A stretch of DNA of 64,000 bases from Maribacter vaceletii (GCF_003634105.1 NZ_RBIQ01000007.1:1674001-1738000), one strand, 5' to 3'; shown: positions 1-10,142, numbered from the stretch's first letter. Made by a program: numbers and translations. Notes: generated by a model from the letters alone, not told the origin.

Positions 1-2898
1 GATTTTATGCTCTTAGAAGTAAAAAATGCTGTAGATCGTGTGCCAACCTTTCCAACAGGTATGGAACCTTTAATTGTATCTAAATTAGAAGCTATAAGAC
101 AAACTATTGGTTTTGCAGTAAGCGGAGACAAAGTCCCTTTGGCTACTTTAAAACAAATAGGAAGAGAAATAGAAAATGATATTAGAGCAATTGATGGTAT
201 ATCACAAATAACTATTACAGGTTATCCGGATGAAGAAATAGAAATTGCTGTAGATGAAAATAGTTTGCTGGCATATAGCATCTCTTTTTCCGAGGTTGCG
301 CAAGCTGTTAGTAATGCCAACATTCTTGTTACTGGAGGAAATATAAAAACAGATGCGGAAGAATACTTAATACGAGCTAATAATAGAGCATATTATGGAG
401 ATGAACTTTCTAATTTAATTGTAAAGGCAGATGCTTTTGGGAGAACAATTAGATTAAAAGATGTAGCTATACTAAGAGATCGTTTTGCAGAAACTCCAAA
501 TGGGTCTTATTTTAATGGAAATTTAGCAGTAAATATTAGTATAACAAGTACAAATACGGAAGATTTAATAGACTCTGCCGAAAAAGTTAAAGTGTATATA
601 GAAACCTTTAACCAGAAGCACAATAACATACAATTAAACGTTGTAAGCGATCAATCTAAAACGTTAACGCAAAGAACAGAGTTACTTACAGAAAATGCAG
701 TAATGGGAATGCTATTGGTACTCATTTTTTTATCCCTATTCTTAAATACTAGATTGGCATTTTGGGTAGCATTTGGTTTACCAATTTCTTTTTTAGGAAT
801 GTTTGTTTTTGCAGGCTTTTTTGATGTTACAATAAACGTGTTGTCTCTTTTTGGGATGATTATTGTTATTGGTATTTTAGTAGATGACGGTATTGTAATA
901 GCGGAAAATATTTACCAACATTATGAAAAAGGAAAATCTCCAGTACAAGCAGCAATAGATGGTACTTTAGAAGTAATTCCTCCTATAGTATCTGCAATTA
1001 TTACTACTATTTTGGCGTTTTCTATTTTTCTTTTTTTAGATGGTAGAATAGGAGAGTTTTTTGGAGAAGTATCTGTTATTGTAATACTTACCCTTGTAGT
1101 TTCTTTAGTAGAAGCTTTAATTATATTGCCCGCCCATTTAGCCCATTCTAAAGCGTTAAAGCCCATGGCTAAAAAGCCAAAAACGCGGATTGGGCAAGCA
1201 TTTGCAAGGTTAAGGGTTATTAATGAGATGGGAGATCGTTTCATGAAATGGATGCGAGACAACATGTACAGTCCTTTGCTTAAGTTTTCAATGGAATATA
1301 AATTATTAACCTTTGCAATCTTTGCAGCAACCCTAATTTTAACTTTGGGTTCTGTTGGTGGTGGAACAATTAGAACTGCTTTCTTCCCTAGAATTGCTAG
1401 TGATAGAATAGACGTAAAGTTGTTAATGCCAAACGGGACAAATGAAAAAGTTACCGATTCTATAATTTCTCTAATAGAAGAAAAAGCTGCAATTGTAAAT
1501 AAGAATTTATCAGAAGAATACCTTAACGGGCAAGATAAAATGCTTTTCGAGAATATGATTAAAAGGTTAGGGCCAGGGTCTTCCTCTGCAACCTTAACAA
1601 TTAATCTGCTTCCAGGAGAAGAAAGGCCAGATGCAATACGAGCAGATATGGTGACCGGAAACTTAAGAAAGCTTGTAGGGCCAGTAATAGGAGTAGAAAG
1701 TTTAGTATATGGTTCTGGAGGTAATTTTGGAGGTTCTCCTGTAGCAGTATCGCTTTTAAGTAATAATATAAAAGAATTAAAAGCTGCTAAAAAGGAATTA
1801 AAGGACGCACTTATAAATAATGCCAATCTAAAAGATATTGCAGATAATGACCCAGAAGGAATAAAAGAAATACGATTAGAGCTTAAAGAAAATGCGTATT
1901 TATTAGGGTTAAATCTAAGAGATATTATGTCTCAGGTAAGAGCTGGTTTTTTTGGCGTACAAGCACAGCGTTTTCAAAGAGGGCAAGATGAAATTCGTGT
2001 TTGGGTTAGGTATGATAGGGATAATAGATCATCAATAACAAACCTAGATGAAATGCGAATTGTTACACCTAGTGGTAGTCGTGTTCCTTTAAAAGAAATT
2101 GCAAACTATGTTATAGAACGTGGCGATGTGGCAATTAATAGGTTAGAAGGTCGTAGAGAAATACAAGTGTCTGCAGATTTAGTTAATGAAAAAGAAACTA
2201 GTGGTACAGATATTATGGAAGATATTCAAAAGAATATTATGCCAGATATTGTTTCTAAATACCCTACGGTCTCCCCATTATACGAAGGGCAAAATAGAGA
2301 AGCTGGTAAAATGTTAGATTCTTTAACATCAGTAGGCATTACGGTGTTAGTTTTAATATATATAACAATAGCTTTTACCTTTAGGAGCTTTAGTCAGCCT
2401 TTAATGTTATTACTTCTAGTTCCTTTTAGTTTAACAGCTGTAGCTTGGGGACATTGGATTCATGATTTTCCTGTAAACATTTTATCTATGTTGGGTATTA
2501 TTGCTTTAATAGGTATTATGGTGAATGATGGCTTAGTGTTAATAGGTAAATTTAATAGTAACCTTAGAGAAGGAATGGCTTTTGACGATGCTTTGTTTGA
2601 TGCTGGAAAATCTCGTTTTAGAGCCATATTTTTAACATCGGTTACTACAATTGCTGGTCTAGCACCTTTAATGTTAGAAACTAGTAGGCAAGCACAATTC
2701 TTAAAGCCAATGGCAATTTCTATAGCTTATGGTATTGGATTTGCAACCGTATTAACCCTTGTAATGTTACCAATATTCTTATCCTTTAGTAATAAATTAA
2801 AAGTTAGCACTAAATGGTTAGCAACAGGTAATAAAGTCTCTAAAGAAGAAGTAGAGAGTACAATAAAAGAACAAAAAGAGCAAGAACATAATTCTTAA
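1..2898 (+). CDS. RND family efflux pump permease (partial, 5' end cut by window)
   Basis: Inner-membrane proton-driven efflux permease of the AcrB/HAE1 type, expected to work with a periplasmic adaptor (not in the window) and the TolC-type protein encoded next. The frame is open from base 1, so the true start is upstream. About 965 residues are seen of a usual 1030-1050, which suggests that TM1 and part of the first porter subdomain are missing. Visible marks are the TM4 segment GILVDDGIVIAEN with the paired Asp of the proton relay (about residue 290), a long hydrophobic run after it, and the second-half repeat with GIMVNDGLVL (about residue 845). The hydrophilic C-terminal tail is rich in Lys and Glu. 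The substrate cannot be told from the sequence. The neighbouring tolC-like gene starts within 40 bp, so the two are probably one operon. Confidence 0.93.
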   Translation, partial: DFMLLEVKNAVDRVPTFPTGMEPLIVSKLEAIRQTIGFAVSGDKVPLATLKQIGREIENDIRAIDGISQITITGYPDEEIEIAVDENSLLAYSISFSEVAQAVSNANILVTGGNIKTDAEEYLIRANNRAYYGDELSNLIVKADAFGRTIRLKDVAILRDRFAETPNGSYFNGNLAVNISITSTNTEDLIDSAEKVKVYIETFNQKHNNIQLNVVSDQSKTLTQRTELLTENAVMGMLLVLIFLSLFLNTRLAFWVAFGLPISFLGMFVFAGFFDVTINVLSLFGMIIVIGILVDDGIVIAENIYQHYEKGKSPVQAAIDGTLEVIPPIVSAIITTILAFSIFLFLDGRIGEFFGEVSVIVILTLVVSLVEALIILPAHLAHSKALKPMAKKPKTRIGQAFARLRVINEMGDRFMKWMRDNMYSPLLKFSMEYKLLTFAIFAATLILTLGSVGGGTIRTAFFPRIASDRIDVKLLMPNGTNEKVTDSIISLIEEKAAIVNKNLSEEYLNGQDKMLFENMIKRLGPGSSSATLTINLLPGEERPDAIRADMVTGNLRKLVGPVIGVESLVYGSGGNFGGSPVAVSLLSNNIKELKAAKKELKDALINNANLKDIADNDPEGIKEIRLELKENAYLLGLNLRDIMSQVRAGFFGVQAQRFQRGQDEIRVWVRYDRDNRSSITNLDEMRIVTPSGSRVPLKEIANYVIERGDVAINRLEGRREIQVSADLVNEKETSGTDIMEDIQKNIMPDIVSKYPTVSPLYEGQNREAGKMLDSLTSVGITVLVLIYITIAFTFRSFSQPLMLLLLVPFSLTAVAWGHWIHDFPVNILSMLGIIALIGIMVNDGLVLIGKFNSNLREGMAFDDALFDAGKSRFRAIFLTSVTTIAGLAPLMLETSRQAQFLKPMAISIAYGIGFATVLTLVMLPIFLSFSNKLKVSTKWLATGNKVSKEEVESTIKEQKEQEHNS

Positions 2899-2936
2899 CG
2901 TAGTGTATGTTTTTGTATTTAGATGATATTAAAAAG

Positions 2937-4307
2937 ATGAAAAAAGTAAGTATAATTTTTATTATTCTTAGTGTATATTTTCCTTTAGAAATAATAGGAC
3001 AAGAAAATATATTAGCAAAAGAAGATGCAGTTTCTATAGCCCTAGAAAATAACTATGGTATTAAAATGGCAAAAAACAGAGCCGAAATTGCTAAGAATAA
3101 CAAAAGCGTTCTTAATTCAGGATATTTACCAACACTTACAGGAAATGCTGGAGCTAATTATAATGATTTAATAAATAGTACCACAGAATACCCTGGTCAG
3201 TTTGAAACCGACGGAACACCAAGGGCAGATATTGTAATTAGAGATGCAGAATCTCAGACCTATAATGCAGGTATAGCAATTAATTACACTCTTTTTGATG
3301 GTTTAGGTCGTTTTTACAATTATAAGAGATTAAAAGAGCAACACGCCTTAAGTGAATTACAGGCAAGAGAAACTATAGAAAACACAGTAATACAATTGTT
3401 TAGTGTGTATTATGAGGTAGCAAGGTTAGAAGAAAATAAAAAAGTTTTAGAACAAGCGCTAAAAATTTCTAAGCAAAGAATTACAAGAGAAGAATACGGT
3501 TTTGAATATGGGCAAAGTACTAAGTTAGATGTATTAAATGCGCAAGTAGATGTTACCAATGATAGTATAAATGTAATGACTACAAAACAATCTTTGTACA
3601 ATGCAAAGAGAGATTTAAATGTAGTTCTTAATCAAGATCTAAACGCTTTTTATATGGTAGACACTTTAATCCAATTTTTACCTAAGCTGCAATTAGAAGA
3701 ATATATAAAAAAGGCTCAGGAAAATAATATTAACTTATTAATTGTAAATAAAGGGCTAAAAATTAATGACTATGATATTAAGGTTAATAAATCTGGATAT
3801 TTACCAACCGTAGGTTTAACAGGTTCTTACGGGTGGAATTTAAATCAAAGTGCACCTTCTTCATTTATTCCAGGACAAGTATTTCCAGGAACCAATAGGA
3901 CTTCAGATAATATAGCATTAGGAGCAAGTTTATCTTGGAATCTTTTTGATGGTGGAGGAACTACGGTTAGAGTTAAAAATGCTAAAATAGCACAGCAAAA
4001 TCAAGCACTTTTAGAAAAACAAATAACTTTAGAAGTTAATAGAGATATTGAAAATGCACTAGGAATTTATGAAAACCGACTGCGAATATTTAAAATTCAA
4101 GAACAAAATGTAATTACAAATCAAAATAATTTTGAGCGCTCTAAAGAACAATTTCAATTAGGAAGAATAACATCTATAGAATTTAGACAAGCACAGATTA
4201 ATTTATTAAATGCGCAGACCAATAAAAATTTAGCAAAGTATGATGCAAAATTATCTGAATTACAATTACTACAATTAACAGGACAGCTTTTAAATGTTCC
4301 TTTTTAA
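2937..4307 (+). CDS. TolC family outer membrane efflux protein
   Basis: Outer-membrane channel partner of the upstream RND permease. The start at 2937 is preferred over the in-frame ATG at 2907 because it puts a normal signal peptide (MKKVSIIFIILSVYF...) at the very N-terminus, with likely cleavage before GQEN. The 456-residue length is normal for the family. Two similar halves are visible, each with a coiled-coil-like helical stretch rich in Asn, Gln, Lys and Glu and a beta segment with a phrase like NYTLFDGLGR (first half) or SWNLFDGGGT (second half). That LFDG pattern is typical of OEP/TolC repeats. It lies 38 bp after the permease stop with no terminator between, so co-transcription is likely. 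Confidence 0.92.
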   Translation: MKKVSIIFIILSVYFPLEIIGQENILAKEDAVSIALENNYGIKMAKNRAEIAKNNKSVLNSGYLPTLTGNAGANYNDLINSTTEYPGQFETDGTPRADIVIRDAESQTYNAGIAINYTLFDGLGRFYNYKRLKEQHALSELQARETIENTVIQLFSVYYEVARLEENKKVLEQALKISKQRITREEYGFEYGQSTKLDVLNAQVDVTNDSINVMTTKQSLYNAKRDLNVVLNQDLNAFYMVDTLIQFLPKLQLEEYIKKAQENNINLLIVNKGLKINDYDIKVNKSGYLPTVGLTGSYGWNLNQSAPSSFIPGQVFPGTNRTSDNIALGASLSWNLFDGGGTTVRVKNAKIAQQNQALLEKQITLEVNRDIENALGIYENRLRIFKIQEQNVITNQNNFERSKEQFQLGRITSIEFRQAQINLLNAQTNKNLAKYDAKLSELQLLQLTGQLLNVPF

Positions 4308-4316
4308 TTATACATT

Positions 4317-4499
4317 ATGTTAGAGCATTTTTTTCAATGCCCGCATTGCTGGGAAGAGATTTCCATGCTATTAGATTCATCTATAAGCAGCCAAACATAT
4401 GTAGAAGATTGTGAAGTGTGTTGTAACCCTATTGAAATAAAACCTCTATTTTTAAATAAAGAACTACAAGGCTTTATTGCAAATAGTATAGAGCAGTAA
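4317..4499 (+). CDS. CPXCG motif-containing cysteine-rich protein
   Basis: A 60-residue cytosolic protein with a zinc-ribbon-like set of cysteines: C8 and C11 in CPHC near the N-terminus and C32, C35 and C36 in the DCEVCC segment. This matches the small CPXCG cysteine-rich family (DUF-type, common in Bacteroidota and Proteobacteria). The function is unknown. Metal binding is an inference from the cysteine pairs. It follows the TolC-type gene by 9 bp, so it is probably the last gene of that operon, and a palindromic repeat region follows immediately. Confidence 0.8.
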   Translation: MLEHFFQCPHCWEEISMLLDSSISSQTYVEDCEVCCNPIEIKPLFLNKELQGFIANSIEQ

Positions 4500-4503
4500 A
4501 CTA

Positions 4504-4594
4504 CCTCGGGGCAAGCCCACGAGGCATTTATTTGGAAACAAATTTTAATTTCGAGGCAAGCCTCGGAGCATTTAAATCTCTATTATCGAGTAAA
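4504..4594. repeat. Intergenic palindromic repeat, two units
   Basis: Two hairpin-forming units follow the CPXCG gene. The first (4504-4524) has CCTCGGGGC and GCCCACGAGG arms around a short centre. The second (4551-4594) has CGAGGC-AA-GCCTCG followed by GGAGCATTTAAATCTC and ATTATCGAGTAAA. A close copy of the second unit lies at 21752-21800. The stems sit between two convergent genes and could end transcription from both sides, but neither carries a classic T-run. Confidence 0.7.
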
Positions 4595-4603
4595 CAAATA
4601 TTT

Positions 4604-5296
4604 TTAATCCATTATTTTTATTTTACCACCAAACATTTTGTTTTTTTCAATGTTTTTAGGGTTACCATAAATATAAATATAGCCTCCAGCTTTTACTTTT
4701 GCTTCTACATTGTTACTAGCTTTAACATCTGCTCTTCCGCCTGCCATAACAACTACATTAGTGTCTTTTGTGTCTAAGTTTTTGTTAAATGCTTTGCCAC
4801 CTGTGTTTACAGTAATTTCTTGTTTGTTAGCATTTCCAGAAAGTGTAATTTCACTGCCAGAGATAGATTTTATATACACACTTTCCAAGTTTACTTTTAA
4901 ATCTACCTTCCCTCCTTCTTGGCCTTTTATTTGGGCATAATTCCCTTTAAAAGTCTCCTCAGAAGTAACTTTAGCATTCTCATTAGCATCTATTAAACTA
5001 AGGCTTTCAGTGTAGTATAAAGTTGCTTTTGCTTCCCCGCCATCAAGAAAATTATCAAATTCCATACGCACTTTTAATAATCCATCTTTGTTAGATATGC
5101 TTACTTCATCTTTATCATCACCAGTAATTACTATTTTATTTTCATTGCTTTTTACTAGAGTTACAATTATGCGATCATAAACTTTTAGTTGGGTAAACTT
5201 TTTTAAATCTTTGGTATTTTTTCTTTGAGCAGTAACTGTAAAAGTAATAAGTGTAATTAAAAATAGGCTTAAAATATTTTTCATTTTATTCTTCAT
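4604..5296 (-). CDS. Head GIN domain (DUF2807) secreted protein
   Basis: A 230-residue exported protein with an N-terminal signal peptide ending near TVTAQ. The rest is a beta-rich repeat of the DUF2807 (GIN, putative auto-transporter adhesin head) type, with short strands such as YIKSISGSEITLSGN, VVMAGGRADVKASN and AKVKAGGYIYIYG, whose alternating small and charged residues fit a beta-solenoid. The family is common in Bacteroidota and its role is not established; an outer-membrane or cell-surface location is inferred from the signal peptide. A second in-frame Met (residue 5) would give an equally good signal peptide. It converges on the efflux operon. Confidence 0.85.
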   Translation of the reverse strand: MKNKMKNILSLFLITLITFTVTAQRKNTKDLKKFTQLKVYDRIIVTLVKSNENKIVITGDDKDEVSISNKDGLLKVRMEFDNFLDGGEAKATLYYTESLSLIDANENAKVTSEETFKGNYAQIKGQEGGKVDLKVNLESVYIKSISGSEITLSGNANKQEITVNTGGKAFNKNLDTKDTNVVVMAGGRADVKASNNVEAKVKAGGYIYIYGNPKNIEKNKMFGGKIKIMD

Positions 5297-5440
5297 TTAG
5301 GTTCTTAATAGTGAGTAATTGCAAATTGTGTTCCAATATTTACAAGCGCTCTATAAAAGAAGTAGAATACCAAATTTACAATTTATTAAAGTAGATTTAA
5401 TTTATGTGGGAATATTAACAAATTTTTAAAAAACATGTTA

Positions 5441-5480
5441 TAAAAAATAAGCCCCAGAAGTATATAATTTCTGAGGCTTT
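5441..5480 (-). terminator. Terminator after tRNA-Arg
   Basis: On the minus strand, 13 bases past the tRNA 3' end, an AAGCCTCAGAA / TTCTGGGGCTT stem with a short AT loop is followed by a T-rich run (TTATTTTTT). Position and shape fit an intrinsic terminator of the tRNA transcript. Confidence 0.75.
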
Positions 5481-5492
5481 TCCAATTATTTG

Positions 5493-5566
<74 letters not shown>

Positions 5567-5955
5567 ATGCTTTAAATGGTGCGGCGAAGGTAATAAAAAT
5601 ATAGATTTTTAAAAGAAAATTTATTAAATAATTTGTCCTTTTTTTTAAGTTATGTGTTAATAAACTTTAAAAAACCTTAAGTATTTGATAATTAGAAAAT
5701 TAAACACTTTTACTTGTGGAAAATACATTTGTCTATAATTAGATTTTATTTTTCTAATAATAAAGAGTACAAATATTATAGTTTTATAAAAGGCATTTTA
5801 GAGTTAAAATTAACATTAAAAGGGGTCTTCTATTTCTTTTTTAATGGTTTTACCCTCTTATCATATCCTTTTCGGAGGTTTTGCTCTACAACTCATAAAT
5901 TTAATAGCATAATTTTCTTACATTTACTAGGCGTGTTTCGCTTTAAAAGGTAAGT
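5567..5955. other. Intergenic region upstream of the PAS kinase
   Basis: About 390 AT-rich bases between the tRNA-Arg 5' end and the kinase start. A TACATTTG box at 5724-5731 fits the Bacteroidota -7 motif, but no good -33 element is seen 17-23 bp upstream of it. A 79-codon open frame (5714-5953) has composition unlike a real protein and is not called. Nothing else is recognised. Confidence 0.4.
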
Positions 5956-8900
5956 ATGATTCAAACAAAGAGCAATATTTCAAATTGGTTAGGAAATCTT
6001 GATGGAGGTGCTACAATAGATGAATTTTTTTTTGATGGTCTTTGGGGAATAAATCTTGCCGTTTCAGAAGATTTTTGGTTTAGTCAAAAATTTTGGAACA
6101 CTTTAGAGTATACATCAGAAGAAGTATTTACTACTAAAAAAACCTTACATTCTATCCTTCATAAGGAAGATATAGAATATTTTATTTCTGCTTGTAATAA
6201 TATTAAAAATAATTCTAATGCTCTTAATTGCACTGTAAGATTTTATGCCAAAAGCGGAATTATTTGGATGAAGTTGAGAGGGAAAATAATAAATCAAGAA
6301 GAAGGGAATTGTAAAATAGTAGGTTCTGCAATTTCTGTAAGTGATATTAAAGAAAAAACGCAAATCCTAGAGCGTAAAGTACAGTATTATAAAAATGTTA
6401 TTGGAGGAGGTAAGGTTGCAATTTGGGAACTTAACTTTAATACTGGTTTAGTAGAAATTAATGAAAGATATTCCGAAATAATTGGTTATTCTGTTTCTGA
6501 ATTACAACCTTTAACAAAAGGTTTTTGGGTAAATCTGGTACACCCTGATGATAAAAGCCTTATTGATAAAACTTATTTTTCCGTATTAGAAGATAAAGGT
6601 TCTTTTGAGATTGAATTTAGACTAAAACATAAAAAAGGACATTGGGTTTGGGTTTTAAGTTCTGGAAAGTTAACAGACATTAATCAGGATGGGTCAGGAA
6701 AATTAGCATCTGGCTTTTTATATGATATTACTTCTAAGAAAAAAGGCGAATTACTTCTTTTAGATTATTCTAATATTATTAAAAGAATAAATCATGTTGC
6801 AAAAATTGGAATATGGGAGGTAAATATTAATTATAATAAAATACTTGAATCTTCCATATCTATAGACGAGAGTTTTAAAAAACTAACAGAGATTCCAAAA
6901 GATTTTCATCCAACGCTTAGTAAAGCTATAAATTTAATAAAAGGAAAAGAAAACAAAAAGGAGCATAAGGCTGTTATTGAGAGAGCAATTAAATATGGCG
7001 AGGACTATGATGTTATTTACCCAATAGTAACAAGAGTAACGAAGAAAACAAAATGGGTTAGGGTAATAGGGATATCTGAATATGAAAATGGGAAATGTAA
7101 CCGTTTATTTGGTTTTTTATTAGATGTTGATAAGGAAACAAGATTATCTCAAACCTTAGCATTTAAAGAAGAAGAGATTAGGCAAACCTTTGATCAGGCT
7201 GCCATAGGAATGGGGGTTGTAGATTTAGAAAATAATTTAAAAGAAGCCAATAATAGTCTTGTTAATATATTTGAGTATACTAAAGAAGAGGCTTATAAAG
7301 TACCTTATGAGAATATAATACATCCTGAGGATTATAATATTACAATGCCATTGATTCAGGAAGTAATACAAGGAAGGCGAAATTTTTTCTCTAGAGAGGT
7401 AAGAGGGGTTACCAAATTTGGAAAAGAAATATGGGTGTTTATGAATTTGTCGGCAATAAAGAATGACAAAGGAGAACTTATACATTTATTAATCCAAATG
7501 TTAGATGTAACAGAAAAAAAGGAAACAGAAATTAAATTAGCCGATTACTCTAATTTAATGAAACGTATAAATACTGCTGCTAAAATAGGTATATGGGAGT
7601 TAAATTTAGAAAATAATGAAGTTTATTGGGATACTAACATAAAAAAAATGCTTGGGGTGCCAGCAGATTATACCGCAACATTAGAGGATGATATATCTTA
7701 TTTTAAAGAAGGGTATTCTAGAGATACAATTGCACTTGCGGTTAAAAATGCTTTAGAAAATGGAGCAGGTTTTGATGTTTTCTTAGAAGTCTTTTCTAAA
7801 TCAAGAAATAAGTACATATGGACAAGAACCACAGGTATTGTAGAATTTACTAATGGCGTTTGTACTCGTTTATATGGTTTTTTCCAAGATGTAGATAAAG
7901 AGACTAGAGTTTCCAAAGAATTAGCTCTAAAAGAAAAAGAGCTAAGACACAATTTTGACCAATCTGCAATGGGAATGGCTTTTATAAATTTAGAGGGAAA
8001 GCCAGAAAGAGTAAATAAAGCTTTGCTTAATATTACAGGTTTTTCAGAAAAAGATTTTTACAATAAGTTTTCTTTTGGATCCCTAGCACATCCAAAGGAT
8101 AAGGAAAAAGCTAAATTAATGTTCAAGAGGGTTTCAAGTGGGGCGCTTAATTCTGTTCAAGAAGAGATTAGATGTGTTCATAAAAAAGGACATATTATAT
8201 GGTTAAACATTATTGCTTCTTCTATTAAAAATGATGAAGGAGAAATAATACATTTTTTTACCCAAAATCAAGACATAACAGAGAAAAAAGAAACAGCTTT
8301 AAAGTTAGCAGATTTTTCTAACCTTATGTCTAGAATAAATATAACAGCTAAAATAGGGATTTGGGAAATAGATTTAAAAACACATGAAATTTTTTGGGAT
8401 GATACTATAAAAAAAATATTAGGTGTGCCATTGAATTATATGGCAAGTATTCAAAAGGATATAAATTTTTATAAAGAGGGTTATTCCAGGGAAACCTTTA
8501 GAGAGGTGTTAAATAATGCAATGAATATAGGGAAGGGTTTTAATGTGGTTTTAGAGGCTAAAAATGTATCCCGAAATGAATATTTATGGACTCGTACCAC
8601 AGGAATAGTAGAATTTAAAAATGGGAGCTGTAACCGTTTATATGGTTTTTTTCAAGATGTAGATACTGAAACTAAAAACTCTAAAGAACTTTCAATAAAA
8701 GAAGAAGAACTTCGTAACACTTTTAATCAAGCATATATAGGAATGGCATTTATTGGACCAGATAGTAAAGTGCTAAAAGTAAATACCTCGCTAATTAAAA
8801 TCTTTGGGTATTCAAAAGAAGAAATGTATAATTTTTCTTATGGAGCATTAGCTCACCCAGAAGACAAATCCAAAACTAAATTATTATTAGATGAAATTTT

Positions 8901-9750
8901 ATTAAAAAAACAAGATGCAGTAAAAGGAGAAATTAGAGCTATTCATAAAAAAGGACATATAGTTTGGGTTACTATTGTAATTTCTGCCGTAAAGAATGAT
9001 AGAGGAGAGTTGTTACATATGTTATTGCAAATTCAAGATGTAACAAAAACAAAATCCCTAACAGAAAATTTAAAAGAACATAATAATCGTCTAGTAAATT
9101 TTGCACATATTGTTTCTCATAATTTGCGGTCGCACGCTAGTAATATATCTATGCTTTTAGATTTAACTAGCAAGGATTATCCTAAGTTAATGGAGAACGA
9201 TTTTCTTAAAAATATAAAAATAGTATCCGATAATATGAATGATACTATTTATGATCTAAATAAAATTGTAGAAATAAAATCTAACATTAGTGCAAGTTTG
9301 TCTTCTTATAAACTTATAGATTTTGTAAACAAATCCATTCAAAATATTAATTCATTAATAAAAGAAGCAAATGCAAAAATAGTTATAGATGTTCCCAAAG
9401 ACGTATCTGTATTGGCAATACAGGCTTATTTAGAAAGTATTGTACTTAATTTAATTACAAATGCGGTGAAGTATAGAATGCCAGATCGCCGGTTAAAAAT
9501 ATATATTAACGCAAAGATAGAGTGGGACAATGTAATTTTTAGTATAGAAGACAATGGCTTAGGAATAAATTTAAATAAGCATGGTGATAAACTGTTTGGA
9601 TTATATAAAGTTTTTCATGCTCATAAAGATGCCAAAGGAATTGGGTTATTTCTTGTTAAGAACCAACTAGAGGCAATGGGAGGAAAAATTAAAGTAGAAA
9701 GTAAAGAGCATATAGGAACCAAGTTTACAACATATTTTAAAATAGGATGA
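5956..9750 (+). CDS. Multi-PAS sensor histidine kinase
   Basis: A 1264-residue soluble (no clear membrane segment) sensor kinase. The first 260 residues hold two PAS/PAC-like domains. Residues about 266-1030 are three tandem copies of a bipartite PAS module of about 256-260 residues: an A part starting with SN-I/L-M-x-R-I-N...AKIGIWE (residues about 266, 526, 782) and a B part starting E-E/K-E-L/I-R...FxQ (about 405, 659, 916). The kinase core follows: an H-box FAHIVSHNLRSH with likely phospho-acceptor H1055, N-box NLITNAVKYR, G-boxes DNGLGINL and AKGIGLFLVK. Such PAS-rich kinases sense small molecules, redox state or light; no ligand can be named. The stop overlaps the start of the response regulator gene by 4 bp (ATGA), so the two proteins very likely form a pair. 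Confidence 0.92.
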   Translation: MIQTKSNISNWLGNLDGGATIDEFFFDGLWGINLAVSEDFWFSQKFWNTLEYTSEEVFTTKKTLHSILHKEDIEYFISACNNIKNNSNALNCTVRFYAKSGIIWMKLRGKIINQEEGNCKIVGSAISVSDIKEKTQILERKVQYYKNVIGGGKVAIWELNFNTGLVEINERYSEIIGYSVSELQPLTKGFWVNLVHPDDKSLIDKTYFSVLEDKGSFEIEFRLKHKKGHWVWVLSSGKLTDINQDGSGKLASGFLYDITSKKKGELLLLDYSNIIKRINHVAKIGIWEVNINYNKILESSISIDESFKKLTEIPKDFHPTLSKAINLIKGKENKKEHKAVIERAIKYGEDYDVIYPIVTRVTKKTKWVRVIGISEYENGKCNRLFGFLLDVDKETRLSQTLAFKEEEIRQTFDQAAIGMGVVDLENNLKEANNSLVNIFEYTKEEAYKVPYENIIHPEDYNITMPLIQEVIQGRRNFFSREVRGVTKFGKEIWVFMNLSAIKNDKGELIHLLIQMLDVTEKKETEIKLADYSNLMKRINTAAKIGIWELNLENNEVYWDTNIKKMLGVPADYTATLEDDISYFKEGYSRDTIALAVKNALENGAGFDVFLEVFSKSRNKYIWTRTTGIVEFTNGVCTRLYGFFQDVDKETRVSKELALKEKELRHNFDQSAMGMAFINLEGKPERVNKALLNITGFSEKDFYNKFSFGSLAHPKDKEKAKLMFKRVSSGALNSVQEEIRCVHKKGHIIWLNIIASSIKNDEGEIIHFFTQNQDITEKKETALKLADFSNLMSRINITAKIGIWEIDLKTHEIFWDDTIKKILGVPLNYMASIQKDINFYKEGYSRETFREVLNNAMNIGKGFNVVLEAKNVSRNEYLWTRTTGIVEFKNGSCNRLYGFFQDVDTETKNSKELSIKEEELRNTFNQAYIGMAFIGPDSKVLKVNTSLIKIFGYSKEEMYNFSYGALAHPEDKSKTKLLLDEILLKKQDAVKGEIRAIHKKGHIVWVTIVISAVKNDRGELLHMLLQIQDVTKTKSLTENLKEHNNRLVNFAHIVSHNLRSHASNISMLLDLTSKDYPKLMENDFLKNIKIVSDNMNDTIYDLNKIVEIKSNISASLSSYKLIDFVNKSIQNINSLIKEANAKIVIDVPKDVSVLAIQAYLESIVLNLITNAVKYRMPDRRLKIYINAKIEWDNVIFSIEDNGLGINLNKHGDKLFGLYKVFHAHKDAKGIGLFLVKNQLEAMGGKIKVESKEHIGTKFTTYFKIG

Positions 9751-10142
9751 GTATAGAAACCATTTGTATAATAGATGATGATCCAATTTTTATTTTTGGA
9801 ACCAAGATTTTATTAAATAACAATGAATTTTGCGATACAATATTAGTTAGCAATAATGGGCAAGAAGGGGTAGAGTGTTTAGAATCTTTTTTAAAAGAAA
9901 AAAATAAACTTCCAGAATTAATTTTCTTAGACTTAAATATGCCTGTTTTAGATGGCTGGGGGTTTTTAGATGCATTTAATGAATCTTATAAAGATGTAAA
10001 TACAAAAATCTATATTCTAAGTTCTTCTATAGATTCTAGAGATATAGAACGTGCTAAACAATATTCTTTGGTAGAGGGTTTTATAGCTAAGCCTCTTACA
10101 GATAAGATTATTAAGAATTTAAAAATTAATTTTCAATCGTGA
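9747..10142 (+). CDS. Single-domain response regulator (CheY-like)
   Basis: A 131-residue receiver domain with no output domain. The acidic pocket is D10, D11 and D12, the phospho-acceptor is D62 in FLDLNMPVLDGW, and the conserved Ser/Thr and Lys positions are present in ILSSS (about 90-94) and KP (K115). It is translationally coupled to the preceding kinase through an ATGA overlap. Without a DNA-binding part it must act by protein contact or in a phosphorelay; its target is unknown. The alginate locus begins about 160 bp downstream, but no direct link is shown. Confidence 0.93.
   Translation: MSIETICIIDDDPIFIFGTKILLNNNEFCDTILVSNNGQEGVECLESFLKEKNKLPELIFLDLNMPVLDGWGFLDAFNESYKDVNTKIYILSSSIDSRDIERAKQYSLVEGFIAKPLTDKIIKNLKINFQS

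Noticed and set aside
921-1826. Long open frame on the minus strand opposite the RND permease (301 codons)
   Set aside because: It is the mirror of a strongly coding plus-strand gene with clear RND motifs; its translation shows no recognisable family and its length follows from the codon use opposite.
4532-4940. Open frames on the plus strand opposite the DUF2807 gene
   Set aside because: They overlap a well-supported minus-strand gene with signal peptide and domain, and show no family features.
5714-5953. 79-codon open frame before the PAS kinase
   Set aside because: Composition is dominated by Phe, Tyr, Lys and Ile as expected for untranslated AT-rich DNA; no family seen, and it probably belongs to the leader of the kinase gene.
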